A program made the position numbers and the translations under genes. DNA of 57,057 bases from Legionella genomosp. 1 (GTDB lineage: Bacteria; Pseudomonadota; Gammaproteobacteria; Legionellales; Legionellaceae), in assembly GCA_945878975.1 (NCBI GenBank), contig CAMCUM010000013.1, positions 1-57,057 on the forward strand, given 5' to 3'. The notes under the pieces are model-generated. The model saw nothing but the letters and a program-made list of their open reading frames with translations, did no database searches and had not been told where the DNA came from. This document shows, in pieces, positions 9,448-18,826 of the stretch. The first letter of the stretch is position 1; each line of letters starts with the position of its first letter.

Positions 9448-9881
9448 TGAAGCTAAATACACTTTCTCCTGCACCGGGATCAAAACCAAGCAAGAAGAGA
9501 GTAGGTAGAGGCATTGGATCTGGCCTAGGTAAAACTTGTGGACGTGGTCATAAAGGGCAAAAAGCTCGAGCTGGTGGCTTTCATAAGATAAATTTTGAAG
9601 GCGGTCAGATGCCGATTCAACGAAGATTGCCAAAAATGGGTTTTACTTCGAGAGTATGCAAGACCATAGATCAAGTTACTTTGCATGAAATAGCATCTTT
9701 GAATACTGAACTTGTTGATCTAAGTGTTTTAAAGGCAGCTGGTTTGATTAGAAAAGACATCCTTGAAGTCAAGGTTATCCTGTCAGGTGAATTAAAAACT
9801 GCAGTAAAGATAAAAGGATTGAGAGTAACAAAGGGTGCTTTAAAAGTAATTGAGGATCTTGGTGGAAGTGTAGAAGCGTGA
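9447..9881 (+). CDS. rplO: 50S ribosomal protein L15
   Basis: The 144-residue protein begins [20 protein letters not shown], followed by the glycine-rich stretch [20 protein letters not shown], diagnostic for L15. The second ATG of the ATGATG pair at 9444/9447 is chosen because it matches the family start and overlaps the rpmD stop by one base. L15 organises several 23S helices. Its end overlaps the secY start. Confidence 0.95.
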   Translation: MKLNTLSPAPGSKPSKKRVGRGIGSGLGKTCGRGHKGQKARAGGFHKINFEGGQMPIQRRLPKMGFTSRVCKTIDQVTLHEIASLNTELVDLSVLKAAGLIRKDILEVKVILSGELKTAVKIKGLRVTKGALKVIEDLGGSVEA

Positions 9882-11212
9882 AATCAAACAAACAAAACAA
9901 ACCAATGGATGGTGCTCGAAGCGGATTAGCTGAGTTAAAGTCACGTTTACTTTTTGTTTTGATAGCCATTCTTGTTTACCGCCTGGGTGCGCATATACCA
10001 GTACCTGGGTTAGATCCTGAAAAACTGTTGAATTTCTTTAATCAACAGCAAAACACGATTTTTGGTTTGTTTAATATGTTTTCAGGTGGAGCACTATCTC
10101 GAGTAACTGTATTTGCAATTGGAATAATGCCATATATTACAGCCTCGATTATTATACAGCTGTTTTCAGTTGTTGTGCCTTCACTAGAGCAATTAAAGAA
10201 AGAAGGAGAGTCTGGTAAAAGAAAATTAAATCAGTATACTCGCTACCTTACTTTGGGTTTCTCTACTTTACAATCCTTTGGAATGGCTAGATGGTTAGCA
10301 AATCAACATATTGCTATGAATGCTGATTTCTTATTTTATGTTACAGCAGTTGTTACTTTGGTTACAGGAACAATGTTTCTGATGTGGCTCGGAGAACAGA
10401 TGACTGAGAAGGGAGTCGGTAACGGAATATCTTTGATTATCTTTTCCGGTATTGTTTCCAGTATGCCAAATGCGATGGCTACTGTGTTTCAGCAAGTTAA
10501 AGAAGGACAGATGCAGATTCTTTCTCTATTTGTTATTGCAGGTATTATGGTTGTTGTGACTGGTTTTGTAGTATTTATGGAGCGAGGTCAAAGACGTATT
10601 AGGGTTAATTATGCCCAGAGAACGCAAGGGCGAAAGGTGTATGCAGCGCAGAGTAGTCATTTGCCATTAAAAATTAATATGGCGGGAGTGATACCACCTA
10701 TTTTTGCTTCGAGCATTATAATGTTGCCTGCAACTTTAGCACAGTTTTTCTCTAAGTCACCTGGTTTCGCTTGGTTAGCAGATATTGGAATGGCGCTTGC
10801 TCCTGGACAACCTCTGTATTTGATGGTTGATGCCATAGCAATTTTGTTTTTTGCATTCTTTTATACGGCATTGGTTTTTAACCCAAAAGACACAGCTGAT
10901 AATTTGAAAAAATCGGGTGCTTTCATTCCAGGAATACGGCCTGGTGATCAAACTATGCGGTATGTGGATACCGTAATGACGCGTCTCACTTTGGTTGGTG
11001 CTTTGTATTTAGTTTTGGTTTGTTTGGTGCCGCAGATTTTGATGTTTACTTGGCATGTTTCGTTTTATTTTGGTGGCACATCGCTGTTGATCATAGTTGT
11101 CGTGGTAATGGATTTTGTTGCGCAAGTACAGGCACATTTGATGACCCAGCAATATGATTCGTTGATGAAGAAAGCGAATTTTAAAGGTGGAAAGCTACCT
11201 GGTTTATTATGA
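9878..11212 (+). CDS. secY: Protein translocase subunit SecY
   Basis: The 444-residue SecY has ten predicted membrane helices, the plug-region sequence [20 protein letters not shown] and the conserved [15 protein letters not shown], as well as [20 protein letters not shown] and RPGDQT in the cytoplasmic loops that contact SecA and the ribosome. It forms the inner-membrane channel for secreted and membrane proteins. GTG at 9878 overlaps the rplO stop (GTGA), and translation is probably coupled. Length matches E. coli (443). Confidence 0.97.
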   Translation: MKSNKQNKPMDGARSGLAELKSRLLFVLIAILVYRLGAHIPVPGLDPEKLLNFFNQQQNTIFGLFNMFSGGALSRVTVFAIGIMPYITASIIIQLFSVVVPSLEQLKKEGESGKRKLNQYTRYLTLGFSTLQSFGMARWLANQHIAMNADFLFYVTAVVTLVTGTMFLMWLGEQMTEKGVGNGISLIIFSGIVSSMPNAMATVFQQVKEGQMQILSLFVIAGIMVVVTGFVVFMERGQRRIRVNYAQRTQGRKVYAAQSSHLPLKINMAGVIPPIFASSIIMLPATLAQFFSKSPGFAWLADIGMALAPGQPLYLMVDAIAILFFAFFYTALVFNPKDTADNLKKSGAFIPGIRPGDQTMRYVDTVMTRLTLVGALYLVLVCLVPQILMFTWHVSFYFGGTSLLIIVVVVMDFVAQVQAHLMTQQYDSLMKKANFKGGKLPGLL

Positions 11213-11229
11213 AATCGTTGGAGTAGGGA

Positions 11230-11343
11230 ATGAAAGTAAGAGCGTCAGTAAAGAAGATATGTCGAAATTGCAAAATAATTAAACGCAATGGTACGATTAG
11301 AGTAATCTGTAAGGAAGCACGACATAAGCAAAGACAAGGATAA
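11230..11343 (+). CDS. rpmJ: 50S ribosomal protein L36
   Basis: This short 37-residue gene was found by direct translation of 11230-11343: [20 protein letters not shown] and then [17 protein letters not shown]. Cysteines 11, 14 and 27 and histidine 32 form the zinc site of the C+ type of L36. The GTAGGG sequence upstream serves as ribosome-binding site. It closes the spc operon behind secY, as in other proteobacteria. Confidence 0.95.
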   Translation: MKVRASVKKICRNCKIIKRNGTIRVICKEARHKQRQG

Positions 11344-11462
11344 TAGTTTATCCATTCTAATGAATCTGTAGTGTTTGGAATAAGTATTTTATTGTTGGTA
11401 GATAGGAATTTTTTCAATAGCGTAAAAATGAAAGTTTATAGCTGAGTGAAGTCCCAATTTAC

Positions 11463-11491
11463 TTGATTTTAGTGAATTAACCTTGTATTAT
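11463..11491 (+). promoter_or_regulatory. Promoter of the alpha operon (rpsM)
   Basis: TTGATT (11463-11468) and TATTAT (11486-11491) are separated by exactly 17 bases, a good sigma-70 match in an otherwise quiet 195-base gap between rpmJ and rpsM. A start near 11498 would give a leader of about 40 bases ending in the CGGAG ribosome-binding site. In E. coli S4 represses this operon at a leader pseudoknot. I could not confirm such a fold here. Confidence 0.6.
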
Positions 11492-11538
11492 TGTTTGCCC
11501 TTTATGAGGTGCAGCAATCTTAAAGTTCGGAGAAACAA

Positions 11539-11895
11539 ATGGCTCGTATTGCAGGCGTGAATATTGCAGATCATAAACATGTCGTGATTGCTTTGACTTC
11601 TATTTACGGAATTGGTTTGCCAACATCAAAAAAACTGTGCAAAACATATGATATTGATCCTGCGTCAAAAATGTCACAATTGACTGATGCGCAATTGGAT
11701 TTGCTACGTAATGAGATTGCGAAGATGACCGTTGAAGGTGATCTACGCAGAGTCGTAACAATGAATATCAAGAGATTGATGGATTTGGGTTGCTATCGCG
11801 GATTACGTCACCGCCGTGGCTTGCCAGTGCGTGGTCAACGAACTAAGACCAATGCGAGAACAAGAAAAGGGCGACGCAAAAGCACTAATGGTTGA
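11539..11895 (+). CDS. rpsM: 30S ribosomal protein S13
   Basis: The 118-residue S13 begins [20 protein letters not shown] and has the C-terminal [20 protein letters not shown] block, which reaches into the decoding region. S13 forms the B1 bridge with L5. CGGAG precedes the start. It is the first gene of the alpha operon rpsM-rpsK-rpsD-rpoA-rplQ. Confidence 0.97.
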   Translation: MARIAGVNIADHKHVVIALTSIYGIGLPTSKKLCKTYDIDPASKMSQLTDAQLDLLRNEIAKMTVEGDLRRVVTMNIKRLMDLGCYRGLRHRRGLPVRGQRTKTNARTRKGRRKSTNG

Positions 11896-11914
11896 TTTTA
11901 TCTAGGATATCTAA

Positions 11915-12310
11915 ATGTCAAAAGCTAAATTACAGAAGACTGCTCGAAAGAAGATAAAACGTGTTGTGTCAGATGGAATCGTTCATGTGCACGCATCTTT
12001 TAATAATACTATCGTTACTTTTACAGACAGACAAGGAAATGCGTTGACTTGGGCGACATCAGGTGGCTCTGGTTTTCGTGGCTCGCGTAAGAGTACACCT
12101 TATGCTGCGCAAATTGCTACCGAGAAAGCATCTTTGATTGCGAAAGAGTATGGTATGAAATCTGTGGCAGTTCTTATTTATGGTCCTGGGCCAGGTCGAG
12201 AGTCGACTATACGCGAGTTAATAGCTCAGGATTTTAAAATTGTTGAAATTTCTGATGTTACAGGTATCCCTCATAATGGTTGTAAACCGGCCAAGAAGCG
12301 TCGAGTATAA
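11915..12310 (+). CDS. rpsK: 30S ribosomal protein S11
   Basis: The 131-residue protein has [20 protein letters not shown] and the 16S-binding block [19 protein letters not shown]11 lies on the 30S platform near the E-site mRNA. The Asn-Gly pair (HNGC) that is the isoaspartate-prone site in E. coli S11 is present. It lies between rpsM and rpsD with short gaps (19 and 17 bases). Confidence 0.97.
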   Translation: MSKAKLQKTARKKIKRVVSDGIVHVHASFNNTIVTFTDRQGNALTWATSGGSGFRGSRKSTPYAAQIATEKASLIAKEYGMKSVAVLIYGPGPGRESTIRELIAQDFKIVEISDVTGIPHNGCKPAKKRRV

Positions 12311-12327
12311 GGTTTTAGGAGTAAGCA

Positions 12328-12948
12328 ATGGCAAGATATATGGGTCCAAAGTGTAAATTATCTCGACGTGAGGGTACTGATTTATTACTCAAAAGCGGCG
12401 TACGTGATTACAAGTCAAAGTGCAAATCTGAAAAGCTACCTGGGGCGCATGGCGATAAGCGTACGCGACTCAGTGGTTATGGTATTCAGTTGCGTGAAAA
12501 ACAAAAAATCAAACGCTTTTATGGTGTTTTGGAAAAACAATTTAGTTTGTATTATAAATTGGCTGCTAAGCAAAAAGGTGCAACGGGTCAAAACTTAATG
12601 ATGTTGTTGGAGAGACGACTTGATAACGTTGTCTACCGAATGGGTTTTGCTAGTACGCGTGCCGAAGCACGTCAATTGGTAGCGCATAAAGCGATATTGG
12701 TGAATGATAAAGCAGTAAATATCCCTTCTTATTTAGTTGAGGTAGGTGACGTTGTGTCAATCCGCCCTAAGGCTAAAGCGCAAGGAAGAATTAAAGCGGC
12801 TTTGGCATTGTCTGAACAGAGACCTGCAAGTGATTGGTTAACGCTTGAGATTGCAAATTTTAAAGGTACGTTGAGCAGATATCCTATTTTGGAAGATTTG
12901 TCTTCAGATCTTAATGTGAACTTAGTAGTTGAACTTTACTCTAAGTAA
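12328..12948 (+). CDS. rpsD: 30S ribosomal protein S4
   Basis: The 206-residue S4 begins [20 protein letters not shown], and contains the S4 RNA-binding domain [20 protein letters not shown] followed by [14 protein letters not shown]4 is a primary 16S binder and takes part in accuracy and rRNA antitermination. Ribosome-binding site AGGAG is at the proper distance. Length and order are typical for the alpha operon. Confidence 0.97.
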   Translation: MARYMGPKCKLSRREGTDLLLKSGVRDYKSKCKSEKLPGAHGDKRTRLSGYGIQLREKQKIKRFYGVLEKQFSLYYKLAAKQKGATGQNLMMLLERRLDNVVYRMGFASTRAEARQLVAHKAILVNDKAVNIPSYLVEVGDVVSIRPKAKAQGRIKAALALSEQRPASDWLTLEIANFKGTLSRYPILEDLSSDLNVNLVVELYSK

Positions 12949-12966
12949 AATCGGAGAATTATATCT

Positions 12967-13953
12967 ATGAACAATGATATTAGCGACATGCTCGCCCCAA
13001 GAGTTTTGAAAGTTCAATCGGATTCTTTGTGTCATTCTAGAATCGTTTTGGAACCTTTGGAAGCCGGCTACGGCTACACATTGGGAAATGCATTGCGTAG
13101 AATTCTGATGTCTTCAATGCCTGGTTGTGCTGTCACAGAGGTTACGATAGATGGTGTTTTACATGAATACAGCACTATTGAAGGCGTTGAGGAAGATGTG
13201 ATTGGTATCCTTTTAAATATAAAAGATCTAGCTTTGATGATGACAGTTGGTTCAGAAGCAACACTTAGTATTGATAAAATTGGCCCTTGCGTGGTTACTG
13301 CTGGTGACATTCAACTGACACATGGTGTCGAAGTTGTGAATCCAGAATTGGTGCTTGCGCATTTGAATGACAACGGAAAATTAAAGATGACGTTGCATGT
13401 CAAAAAAGGCATTGGATATCATTCTGCCGAAACGAACCTTGCAGAATTTGAGGAAGAAGTACGAGCTAAATCTATTGGTAAACTGAAAATTGATAACAGT
13501 TTTTCACCAGTAAAAAAAGTGGCGTATCATGTCGATAAAACGCGTGTCGAGAATCGTACTGATTTGGATAAGCTAACAATCGAATTGCAAACAAATGGCA
13601 CTATTAATCCTGAAGATGCAATACGAATTTCCGCTAGTATTTTGCAGCGTCAATTACATGCTTTTGTGGATATGAGTTTTGAAGAGTCTAGTGCAGATAG
13701 CAAAGTTCGTAATGATCATGATCCTATTTTGTTACGACCTGTTGATGATCTTGAATTAACTGTACGCTCTGCGAATTGTTTGAAAGCTGAAAACATTTAT
13801 TATATTGGTGACTTAGTACAAAAAACTGAAAATGAACTTTTAAAGACACCTAATTTAGGTAAAAAGTCTTTGACGGAAATCAAAGACGTATTGGCGGCAC
13901 GCTCATTGTCTTTGGGTATGAAAATAGAAAACTGGCCACCATTTAGAGATTAG
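12967..13953 (+). CDS. rpoA: RNA polymerase subunit alpha
   Basis: The 328-residue protein has the N-terminal assembly domain ([37 protein letters not shown]) and, after a linker near residues 235-250, the C-terminal DNA-binding domain with [20 protein letters not shown] and [20 protein letters not shown]. The DNA-contacting residues around the RSANCLK segment are present. It is the fourth gene of the alpha operon. Length matches the family (329 in E. coli). Confidence 0.97.
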   Translation: MNNDISDMLAPRVLKVQSDSLCHSRIVLEPLEAGYGYTLGNALRRILMSSMPGCAVTEVTIDGVLHEYSTIEGVEEDVIGILLNIKDLALMMTVGSEATLSIDKIGPCVVTAGDIQLTHGVEVVNPELVLAHLNDNGKLKMTLHVKKGIGYHSAETNLAEFEEEVRAKSIGKLKIDNSFSPVKKVAYHVDKTRVENRTDLDKLTIELQTNGTINPEDAIRISASILQRQLHAFVDMSFEESSADSKVRNDHDPILLRPVDDLELTVRSANCLKAENIYYIGDLVQKTENELLKTPNLGKKSLTEIKDVLAARSLSLGMKIENWPPFRD

Positions 13954-14039
13954 CTCTGGGTTATTGAGTGACAGCTAGATTGGCTTGAAATTGCTCTGTT
14001 ACAGAGTATAGACGAAATATAGAATTAGGAGTTAGTATC

Positions 14040-14435
14040 ATGCGTCATCGTTGTTCAGGTAGAGGACTGAGTCGAACGTCAAGTCATCGCAAGGCTATGT
14101 TTTCTAATATGTGCTGTTCGTTGATTGAGCATGAATTAATTAAAACAACAGTTGCTAAAGCGAAAGAATTGCGTAGACATTTCGAACCACTTATTACAGT
14201 TAGTAAAGAAGATTCAGTTGCTGCAAGACGTAGAGTTTTTGCAAAATTGCGGTCTAAATCAGCTGTAGGTAAATTGTTTACAACATTAGGCCCACGTTAT
14301 GAACAGCGTCCAGGTGGGTATATTCGCATTTTGAAATGTGGAAATCGTGTTGGTGATAATGCACCCATGGCATATGTAGAATTGGTTGATAGAAATACCG
14401 GAACAGAAACTGCAGAAGAAGCAGTGACAGAATAA
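14040..14435 (+). CDS. rplQ: 50S ribosomal protein L17
   Basis: The 131-residue L17 begins [20 protein letters not shown] and includes [20 protein letters not shown] and [20 protein letters not shown]. It lies near the exit tunnel on the solvent side. TAGGAG precedes the start. The C-terminal acidic tail ([13 protein letters not shown]) is longer than in E. coli. It is the last ribosomal gene, and only six bases separate it from the broken Nudix gene. Confidence 0.96.
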   Translation: MRHRCSGRGLSRTSSHRKAMFSNMCCSLIEHELIKTTVAKAKELRRHFEPLITVSKEDSVAARRRVFAKLRSKSAVGKLFTTLGPRYEQRPGGYIRILKCGNRVGDNAPMAYVELVDRNTGTETAEEAVTE

Positions 14436-14441
14436 CCATTA

Positions 14442-15068
14442 ATGGCTATAGTTGCTAAGAAATGGTTATTGTGGATATCAGAAATGCAAGCTCTTTGTCG
14501 TAGTGGTTTGACCTACACAAAGAGTGAGTTTGACAGAGAAAGGTTTATACGCATTACAGAGATAGCTGCTGAAATTACAGCGGAAATAACTATATCCCCG
14601 CCTGAACCAATAAAAAACATGTTTAAGCTTGTGCAAGACGCTTATGCAACACCAATTTTAGATATTCGATCTTTTGTGCTCCGAGATGATAAGGTGCTTC
14701 TTGTCAAAGAGCGCAGTGACGGCTTGTGGACTTTGCCTGGTGGCTTTGCGGACGTTAATGAATCTCCTTCCGAAGCGGTCGTGAGGGAAACACTAGAAGA
14801 ATCTGGTTTTTTAGTCAAGCCAATATAATTATTAACAATGTGGGATCGATTAAAACATGATCAGCCACTTGTATGGCCACACATCTATAAATGTGTCTTT
14901 CTTTGTGATGTGATATCCGGAGAAGCGCGACCAAACATTGAAATTTCCGATATTGATTTTTTCGATATGAACAAACTACCTCCACTCTCAACACCAAGAA
15001 TTACATTGCTGCAGATGAATACACTCTATGATTTGGTTCAAAACCCACAACCAACTTTGTTTGATTAG
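14442..15068 (+). pseudogene. Nudix hydrolase gene interrupted by one in-frame stop
   Basis: The first part codes for an N-terminal Nudix_N-type domain (ISEMQALCRSGLTYTKSEFD, RERFIRITEIAAEI) and a complete Nudix box, G-x5-E-x7-RE-x2-EE-x-G (GGFADVNESPSEAVVRETLE then ESGF). A TAA at 14826-14828 then interrupts the frame after KPI. The same frame continues with LLTMWDRLKHDQPLVWPHIY and ends with IDFFDMNKLPPLSTPRITLL, the family C-terminus, to a stop at 15066-15068. No base is lost or gained: it is a single nonsense change. The truncated product keeps the catalytic box but loses the last strands. An internal ATG at 14838 could restart translation. It lies six bases after rplQ and would be transcribed with the alpha operon. 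Confidence 0.8.
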
Positions 15069-15103
15069 ATTATAGCACGTTCCTTAATTACGACTTGTAA
15101 TTT

Positions 15104-15182
15104 GTAGCCCAGATGCCGAGCAGCGAAATAAGTCCGGGTTGTGGTACTGATTCTTGTTTGCGCAGCGCTGTATGCGGGCTAC
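15104..15182. repeat. Degenerate palindromic repeat (GTAGCCC...GGGCTAC)
   Basis: GTAGCCC at 15104-15110 pairs with GGGCTAC at 15176-15182, and the inner arms GAGCAGCG and CGCTG also partly pair. It resembles the widespread bacterial intergenic repeat built on GTAGCCCGGATG...GCG. It begins a gene-free stretch (15069-15633) that consists largely of such repeats and has no supported gene; an open frame on minus at 15088-15351 is only a reading of the repeats. Confidence 0.6.
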
Positions 15183-15295
15183 GGTCCTTAGTGTTGACTG
15201 CCATTAAGTTAAGAAATAGTTCTTCAAATTTTAGATCGTTCCCTTCATGCTGAGATATCCCCTTATGGTTTTTATTAGAAAATATGAACAAGTAG

Positions 15296-15385
15296 GGTGG
15301 GCAAAGCTCAGCGTGCCCACCAGTTCGAAGACAAAATATACAGCGTGACAAGTTTGGCTATTTATTGCTCCGAACTGGTGGGAAG
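15296..15385. repeat. Nested inverted repeats (GGTGGGC and CCCACCAGTTCG arms)
   Basis: GGTGGGC (15296-15302) pairs with GCCCACC (15315-15321). The second arm also belongs to a 12-base perfect inverted repeat, CCCACCAGTTCG near 15317 and CGAACTGGTGGG ending near 15381. The two hairpins are mutually exclusive. This is a repeat remnant; no coding content was seen. Confidence 0.6.
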
Positions 15386-15481
15386 TCGCTCTGATTCTTT
15401 GTCCACCTGCCTGATTTATTAGCACTTCTTCATGCCTAAAATTATGAGGGGTATCAATCAGTGCTTAGGACGAGATTACCT

Positions 15482-15515
15482 CGTCTCGAAGCATATGTAT
15501 CAATGCTTCGAGACG
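15482..15515. repeat. Perfect 13-bp stem hairpin repeat
   Basis: CGTCTCGAAGCAT (15482-15494) and ATGCTTCGAGACG (15503-15515) pair perfectly around an 8-base loop. The following GCCTCCCTCAGCCTGAACG-like sequence and the CCGGGTGAAACGTAGTGAGC stretch near 15589-15608 are further pieces of common dispersed bacterial repeats. It lies between the dead Nudix gene and the convergent propeller gene and could act as a transcription barrier, but there is no T-run. Confidence 0.6.
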
Positions 15516-15633
15516 TGGCTATTGCCTCCCTCAGCCTGAACGATGGGTCAGTGTTTATTCCTTGACTTAATGGAAGTGTATCTTAGACCGGGTGAAACGT
15601 AGTGAGCCCGGGAATTTGATCACCCACCACTTT

Positions 15634-16944
15634 TTATTCTATATGTTTTATTGCTTTCAAGAAGAATCCTACTGTGTGACAAAATGAGGCGTCTTCTGAG
15701 CAAAAGACATCTAACATGAAACTGGATGCATTTTCTGGTGGTGTCAATGGTTTTTTCTGCCAAGTTTGACCGCCATCAGTGGTTGTATGAATGATAGGTA
15801 AATAACTGTCTTCTTCCTTATCATTAGACTTGATACCGACTGCAGCACAAAATCGATTGCTTACATCGCAGTCAAGTGCCGTGAAGGATTGCGTATAGTC
15901 TTTGTCGGCTGATATTTCACTGGCGTCTTGCCAACTTAGGCCGCCATTTTTTGTGAGATATGAGTGAGCCGGATTATCGAGTATTTCTATGCTATCTTCT
16001 GTGTGTTGCACCGTGTAACTGGTTCCCAAAGCAATACAACTTAAACCCGATTGGTCACAAGTCAAAATATTAATCACATCATTGGGAGCGGCGACTGCAT
16101 CTTGGTTGCCACGTGATATCATCAGAGGTTTGGCATCTGACCAAGTGTTTCCACCGTCATGCGTGGAATAAATAAGACCCATGTGCGGAGGCTGGCTGGT
16201 TTGCTTTCCATCAAACGAGTCTTGGGTGCTGGTCACAGCGGTACAGATTAACCCAGAGCTGTCACAGCCTAGATCGAGAACATCCAATCCATAAGGAACA
16301 TTGGATGGTACGCTGAGATACGTAGCAGAAGACCAAGATTCTCCGAGATTTTGCGTCGTGAAGAACACGGGGGTATGTTGTTGTTGGGAAACGGTATTAC
16401 CGGCCAATATGCACCAACTGGCGTTGGCATTACATTTTAAGCGTAAAAAAGGATAGTCATCGACAAAAGCGCGGGCAGGGGTTTGGTCAGCAACATTGAT
16501 AAGAAATGGTTTGCTCCAATTGTGACCGGCATCATGCGAGGTATAAGTCAGCAATGTAGGTTGTCCGGAGATACTGGCAGTGGCAGCGATGAGACAATCG
16601 GTGCCTGTCATGTCGCACCGAACCGTTGTGAAAACTTGACCGCTTGATAATGGTTCAACGGTATCTATTAGCTTATCTTCTTGGTCTGGATGGCTCAATG
16701 TTGTGTCATGGTTCCAAGTGATACCGCCATCGCGTGTTGTATAAACGATATGCTCCACTCTATTATTCACAGCAGTGCCCACTGCGACACAGTATTGAGC
16801 TGTATTGTCACAAGCAATGCCCGTTAAATCATTAAAATGTGTTGTAATTTGCATGGCATCTGATTCATTCTGTGTATTACTTGCTGGGCAAGTGCTTGAG
16901 AATGTTAATAGTGCCAAGATTGGAAGGAATCGTATCATGTTCAT
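15634..16944 (-). CDS. Secreted seven-unit Asp-box (BNR/sialidase-like) beta-propeller protein
   Basis: The 436-residue protein begins with a signal peptide (MNMIRFLPILALLTFSSTCP) and contains six Asp-box motifs S/T-x-D/N-x-G-x2-W, such as YTTRDGGITW (68-77), YTSHDAGHNW, YSTHDGGNTW and HTTTDGGQTW. Seven C-x6-C motifs precede them at residues 45/52, 110/117, 171/178, 227/234, 296/303, 359/366 and 415/422. This implies a propeller of seven units, each probably with its own disulfide. Asp boxes are found in sialidases but also in non-enzymatic propellers. I see no arginine triad that would prove sialidase activity, so the function is open. The start at 16944 has AGGA upstream. The gene is alone on minus and convergent to the dead Nudix gene. 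Confidence 0.7.
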   Translation of the reverse strand: MNMIRFLPILALLTFSSTCPASNTQNESDAMQITTHFNDLTGIACDNTAQYCVAVGTAVNNRVEHIVYTTRDGGITWNHDTTLSHPDQEDKLIDTVEPLSSGQVFTTVRCDMTGTDCLIAATASISGQPTLLTYTSHDAGHNWSKPFLINVADQTPARAFVDDYPFLRLKCNANASWCILAGNTVSQQQHTPVFFTTQNLGESWSSATYLSVPSNVPYGLDVLDLGCDSSGLICTAVTSTQDSFDGKQTSQPPHMGLIYSTHDGGNTWSDAKPLMISRGNQDAVAAPNDVINILTCDQSGLSCIALGTSYTVQHTEDSIEILDNPAHSYLTKNGGLSWQDASEISADKDYTQSFTALDCDVSNRFCAAVGIKSNDKEEDSYLPIIHTTTDGGQTWQKKPLTPPENASSFMLDVFCSEDASFCHTVGFFLKAIKHIE

Positions 16945-17130
16945 AAGGTATCCTGTTTATTTTTCAATAGAGAGCACTGTTCCAAGCTTTATTATTGTAT
17001 AATAAAGTTTAATATATGTAAATCTTTTAACCATTGCTACACGTCTGATCCGTGTTTACTATTGATATTTTTGGTGTCAGCGGTTAGGCTAAGCTCCAAT
17101 AGTTTTATCCTATTTCAATTAGAGTTTCAC

Positions 17131-18390
17131 ATGAATGATAGCAAAGTTTGGCCCGTGTTGCGCGAATTGAACGGAGCCAAAATCGTATTAGGCATTTGTG
17201 GTAGTATTGCTGCATATAAAGCCGCTTATTTGGTGCGTGAATTGTGTGCCTTGGGTGCCTGTGTGCGGGTGGTGATGACACAGAGCGCTTTGGCTTTTAT
17301 TCAACCACTGACCTTTCAAGCGCTATCTGGAGAAGAGGTTCGCTGTGAGATCTTAGATACCCAAGCAGAGCGTGCCATGGGTCATATTGAATTAGCACGT
17401 TGGGCTGATTATCTTGTTATTGCGCCAGCCTCTGCAGATTTCATTGCCAAAATGGCGCAGGGTAGAGGCGATGATTTACTCTCTACGTTGTATTTAGCGA
17501 GCCGAGCACCGGTTATTCTTTGTCCTGCTATGAACCAAAATATGTGGGCGCATCCTGCTACTTTGGCTAATTGTGAAGTTCTGCGAGAGCGTGGCGTCGT
17601 TTTTTGTGGTCCTGAAGCAGGTATACAGGCGTGTGGCGATACTGGATTGGGGCGTATGGTTGAACCAGAAGCAATTGTTGCTACTTTGCGCCTTTATCCT
17701 GTCCATCAATTGTTAAAAGGACGTGAATTGCTGATCACAGCCGGTGCAACGCGCGAAGCCATTGATCCTGTGCGTTATGTCAGTAATCATAGCTCCGGGA
17801 AAATGGGATATGCCTTGGCCCAAGCTGCGCAGGTCGCCGGCGCGCGCGTCACATTGATCACGGGGCCGTGTTCGTTACCTGTGCCTTGGGGGGTACAGAG
17901 TATTTCGGTTAATTCGGCGCAAGATATGTTGACAGCAGTGATGACTCATCTCAAACCAGGTATCCTATTTATCGGCGCAGCAGCCGTTGCTGATTATCGT
18001 GTGGTATTACCGCAGACTGAAAAATTGAAACGCCATAATCAAGAATCCATGACCTTAATATTGCAAAAAAATCCCGATATTTTAGAAGCAGTCGTTACGA
18101 GTCAACAAGCAGCACTGGTTGTTGGTTTTGCTGCAGAAACACACAATGTATTGAATAATGCCGCAGAAAAATTACACGCTAAGCAAGTGGATATGATAAT
18201 TGCGAATCAGGTGGGTGGTGGCTTAGGGTTTGATAGTGATGAAAATCAAGTCACTGTTTTAACGGCCAAACAGCAAATTCCATTGGCTTTAGCGCCTAAA
18301 ATTACGTTGGCTGGGCAAATCATAGTAGTGATTGCTCAGACTTTGCAAAACTTTGTCAGGAGTTGTGATGAACCCGTCTATTCAAATTAA
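17131..18390 (+). CDS. coaBC: Bifunctional phosphopantothenoylcysteine decarboxylase / phosphopantothenate-cysteine ligase
   Basis: The 419-residue protein has the N-terminal flavin-dependent CoaC domain ([11 protein letters not shown], catalytic His85 in [19 protein letters not shown] at about 132-139 and the redox Cys168 in [11 protein letters not shown]) and the C-terminal CoaB domain ([20 protein letters not shown], then KNPDIL). It makes 4'-phosphopantetheine in CoA synthesis. The frame is open from TTG 17062, but ATG 17131 gives the family N-terminus. The end overlaps dut by 23 bases, the common gammaproteobacterial coaBC-dut arrangement. Confidence 0.96.
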   Translation: MNDSKVWPVLRELNGAKIVLGICGSIAAYKAAYLVRELCALGACVRVVMTQSALAFIQPLTFQALSGEEVRCEILDTQAERAMGHIELARWADYLVIAPASADFIAKMAQGRGDDLLSTLYLASRAPVILCPAMNQNMWAHPATLANCEVLRERGVVFCGPEAGIQACGDTGLGRMVEPEAIVATLRLYPVHQLLKGRELLITAGATREAIDPVRYVSNHSSGKMGYALAQAAQVAGARVTLITGPCSLPVPWGVQSISVNSAQDMLTAVMTHLKPGILFIGAAAVADYRVVLPQTEKLKRHNQESMTLILQKNPDILEAVVTSQQAALVVGFAAETHNVLNNAAEKLHAKQVDMIIANQVGGGLGFDSDENQVTVLTAKQQIPLALAPKITLAGQIIVVIAQTLQNFVRSCDEPVYSN

Positions 18391-18826
18391 AATTTTAGAT
18401 CCACGCGTTGGAGATAGTATTGAATTGCCCCAATATGCAACGACAGGATCAGCTGGTCTTGATTTGCGAGTGTGCATTGATGCACCCCTAGAAATTCGAC
18501 CACAAGAAACGGTTTTGTTACCGACCGGTTTGGCCATTTATATTGAGGACCCAATGTTGGCAGCGGTGATTTTGCCACGTTCAGGCCTTGGGCATAAACA
18601 TGGCATTGTATTGGGTAATTTAGTAGGGTTGATTGATTCTGATTATCAGGGGGAATTGAAAATCTCCTGTTGGAATCGTAACGCAGATTGTTTTACTATT
18701 CAGCCTGGTGATCGAATTGCGCAATTGGTATTTTTACCAGTCGTACGTGCTGGCTTTCAGGTGGTAGAGAACTTTGCCCAAACGAGTCGCGGGGAAGGGG
18801 GCTTTGGGAGCTCAGGGAGAGCATGA
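18368..18826 (+). CDS. dut: dUTP diphosphatase (trimeric dUTPase)
   Basis: The 152-residue protein shows the five dUTPase motifs in order: [50 protein letters not shown] and the P-loop-like tail [12 protein letters not shown]. It converts dUTP to dUMP and keeps uracil out of DNA. CAGGAG lies upstream of ATG 18368. The gene is embedded between coaBC (23-base overlap) and the mutase (4-base ATGA overlap), so the three are one translational unit. Confidence 0.97.
   Translation: MNPSIQIKILDPRVGDSIELPQYATTGSAGLDLRVCIDAPLEIRPQETVLLPTGLAIYIEDPMLAAVILPRSGLGHKHGIVLGNLVGLIDSDYQGELKISCWNRNADCFTIQPGDRIAQLVFLPVVRAGFQVVENFAQTSRGEGGFGSSGRA

Noticed and set aside
15088-15351. Minus-strand open frame of 87 codons
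   Set aside because: It translates degenerate intergenic repeats, has no ribosome-binding site and no family resemblance.
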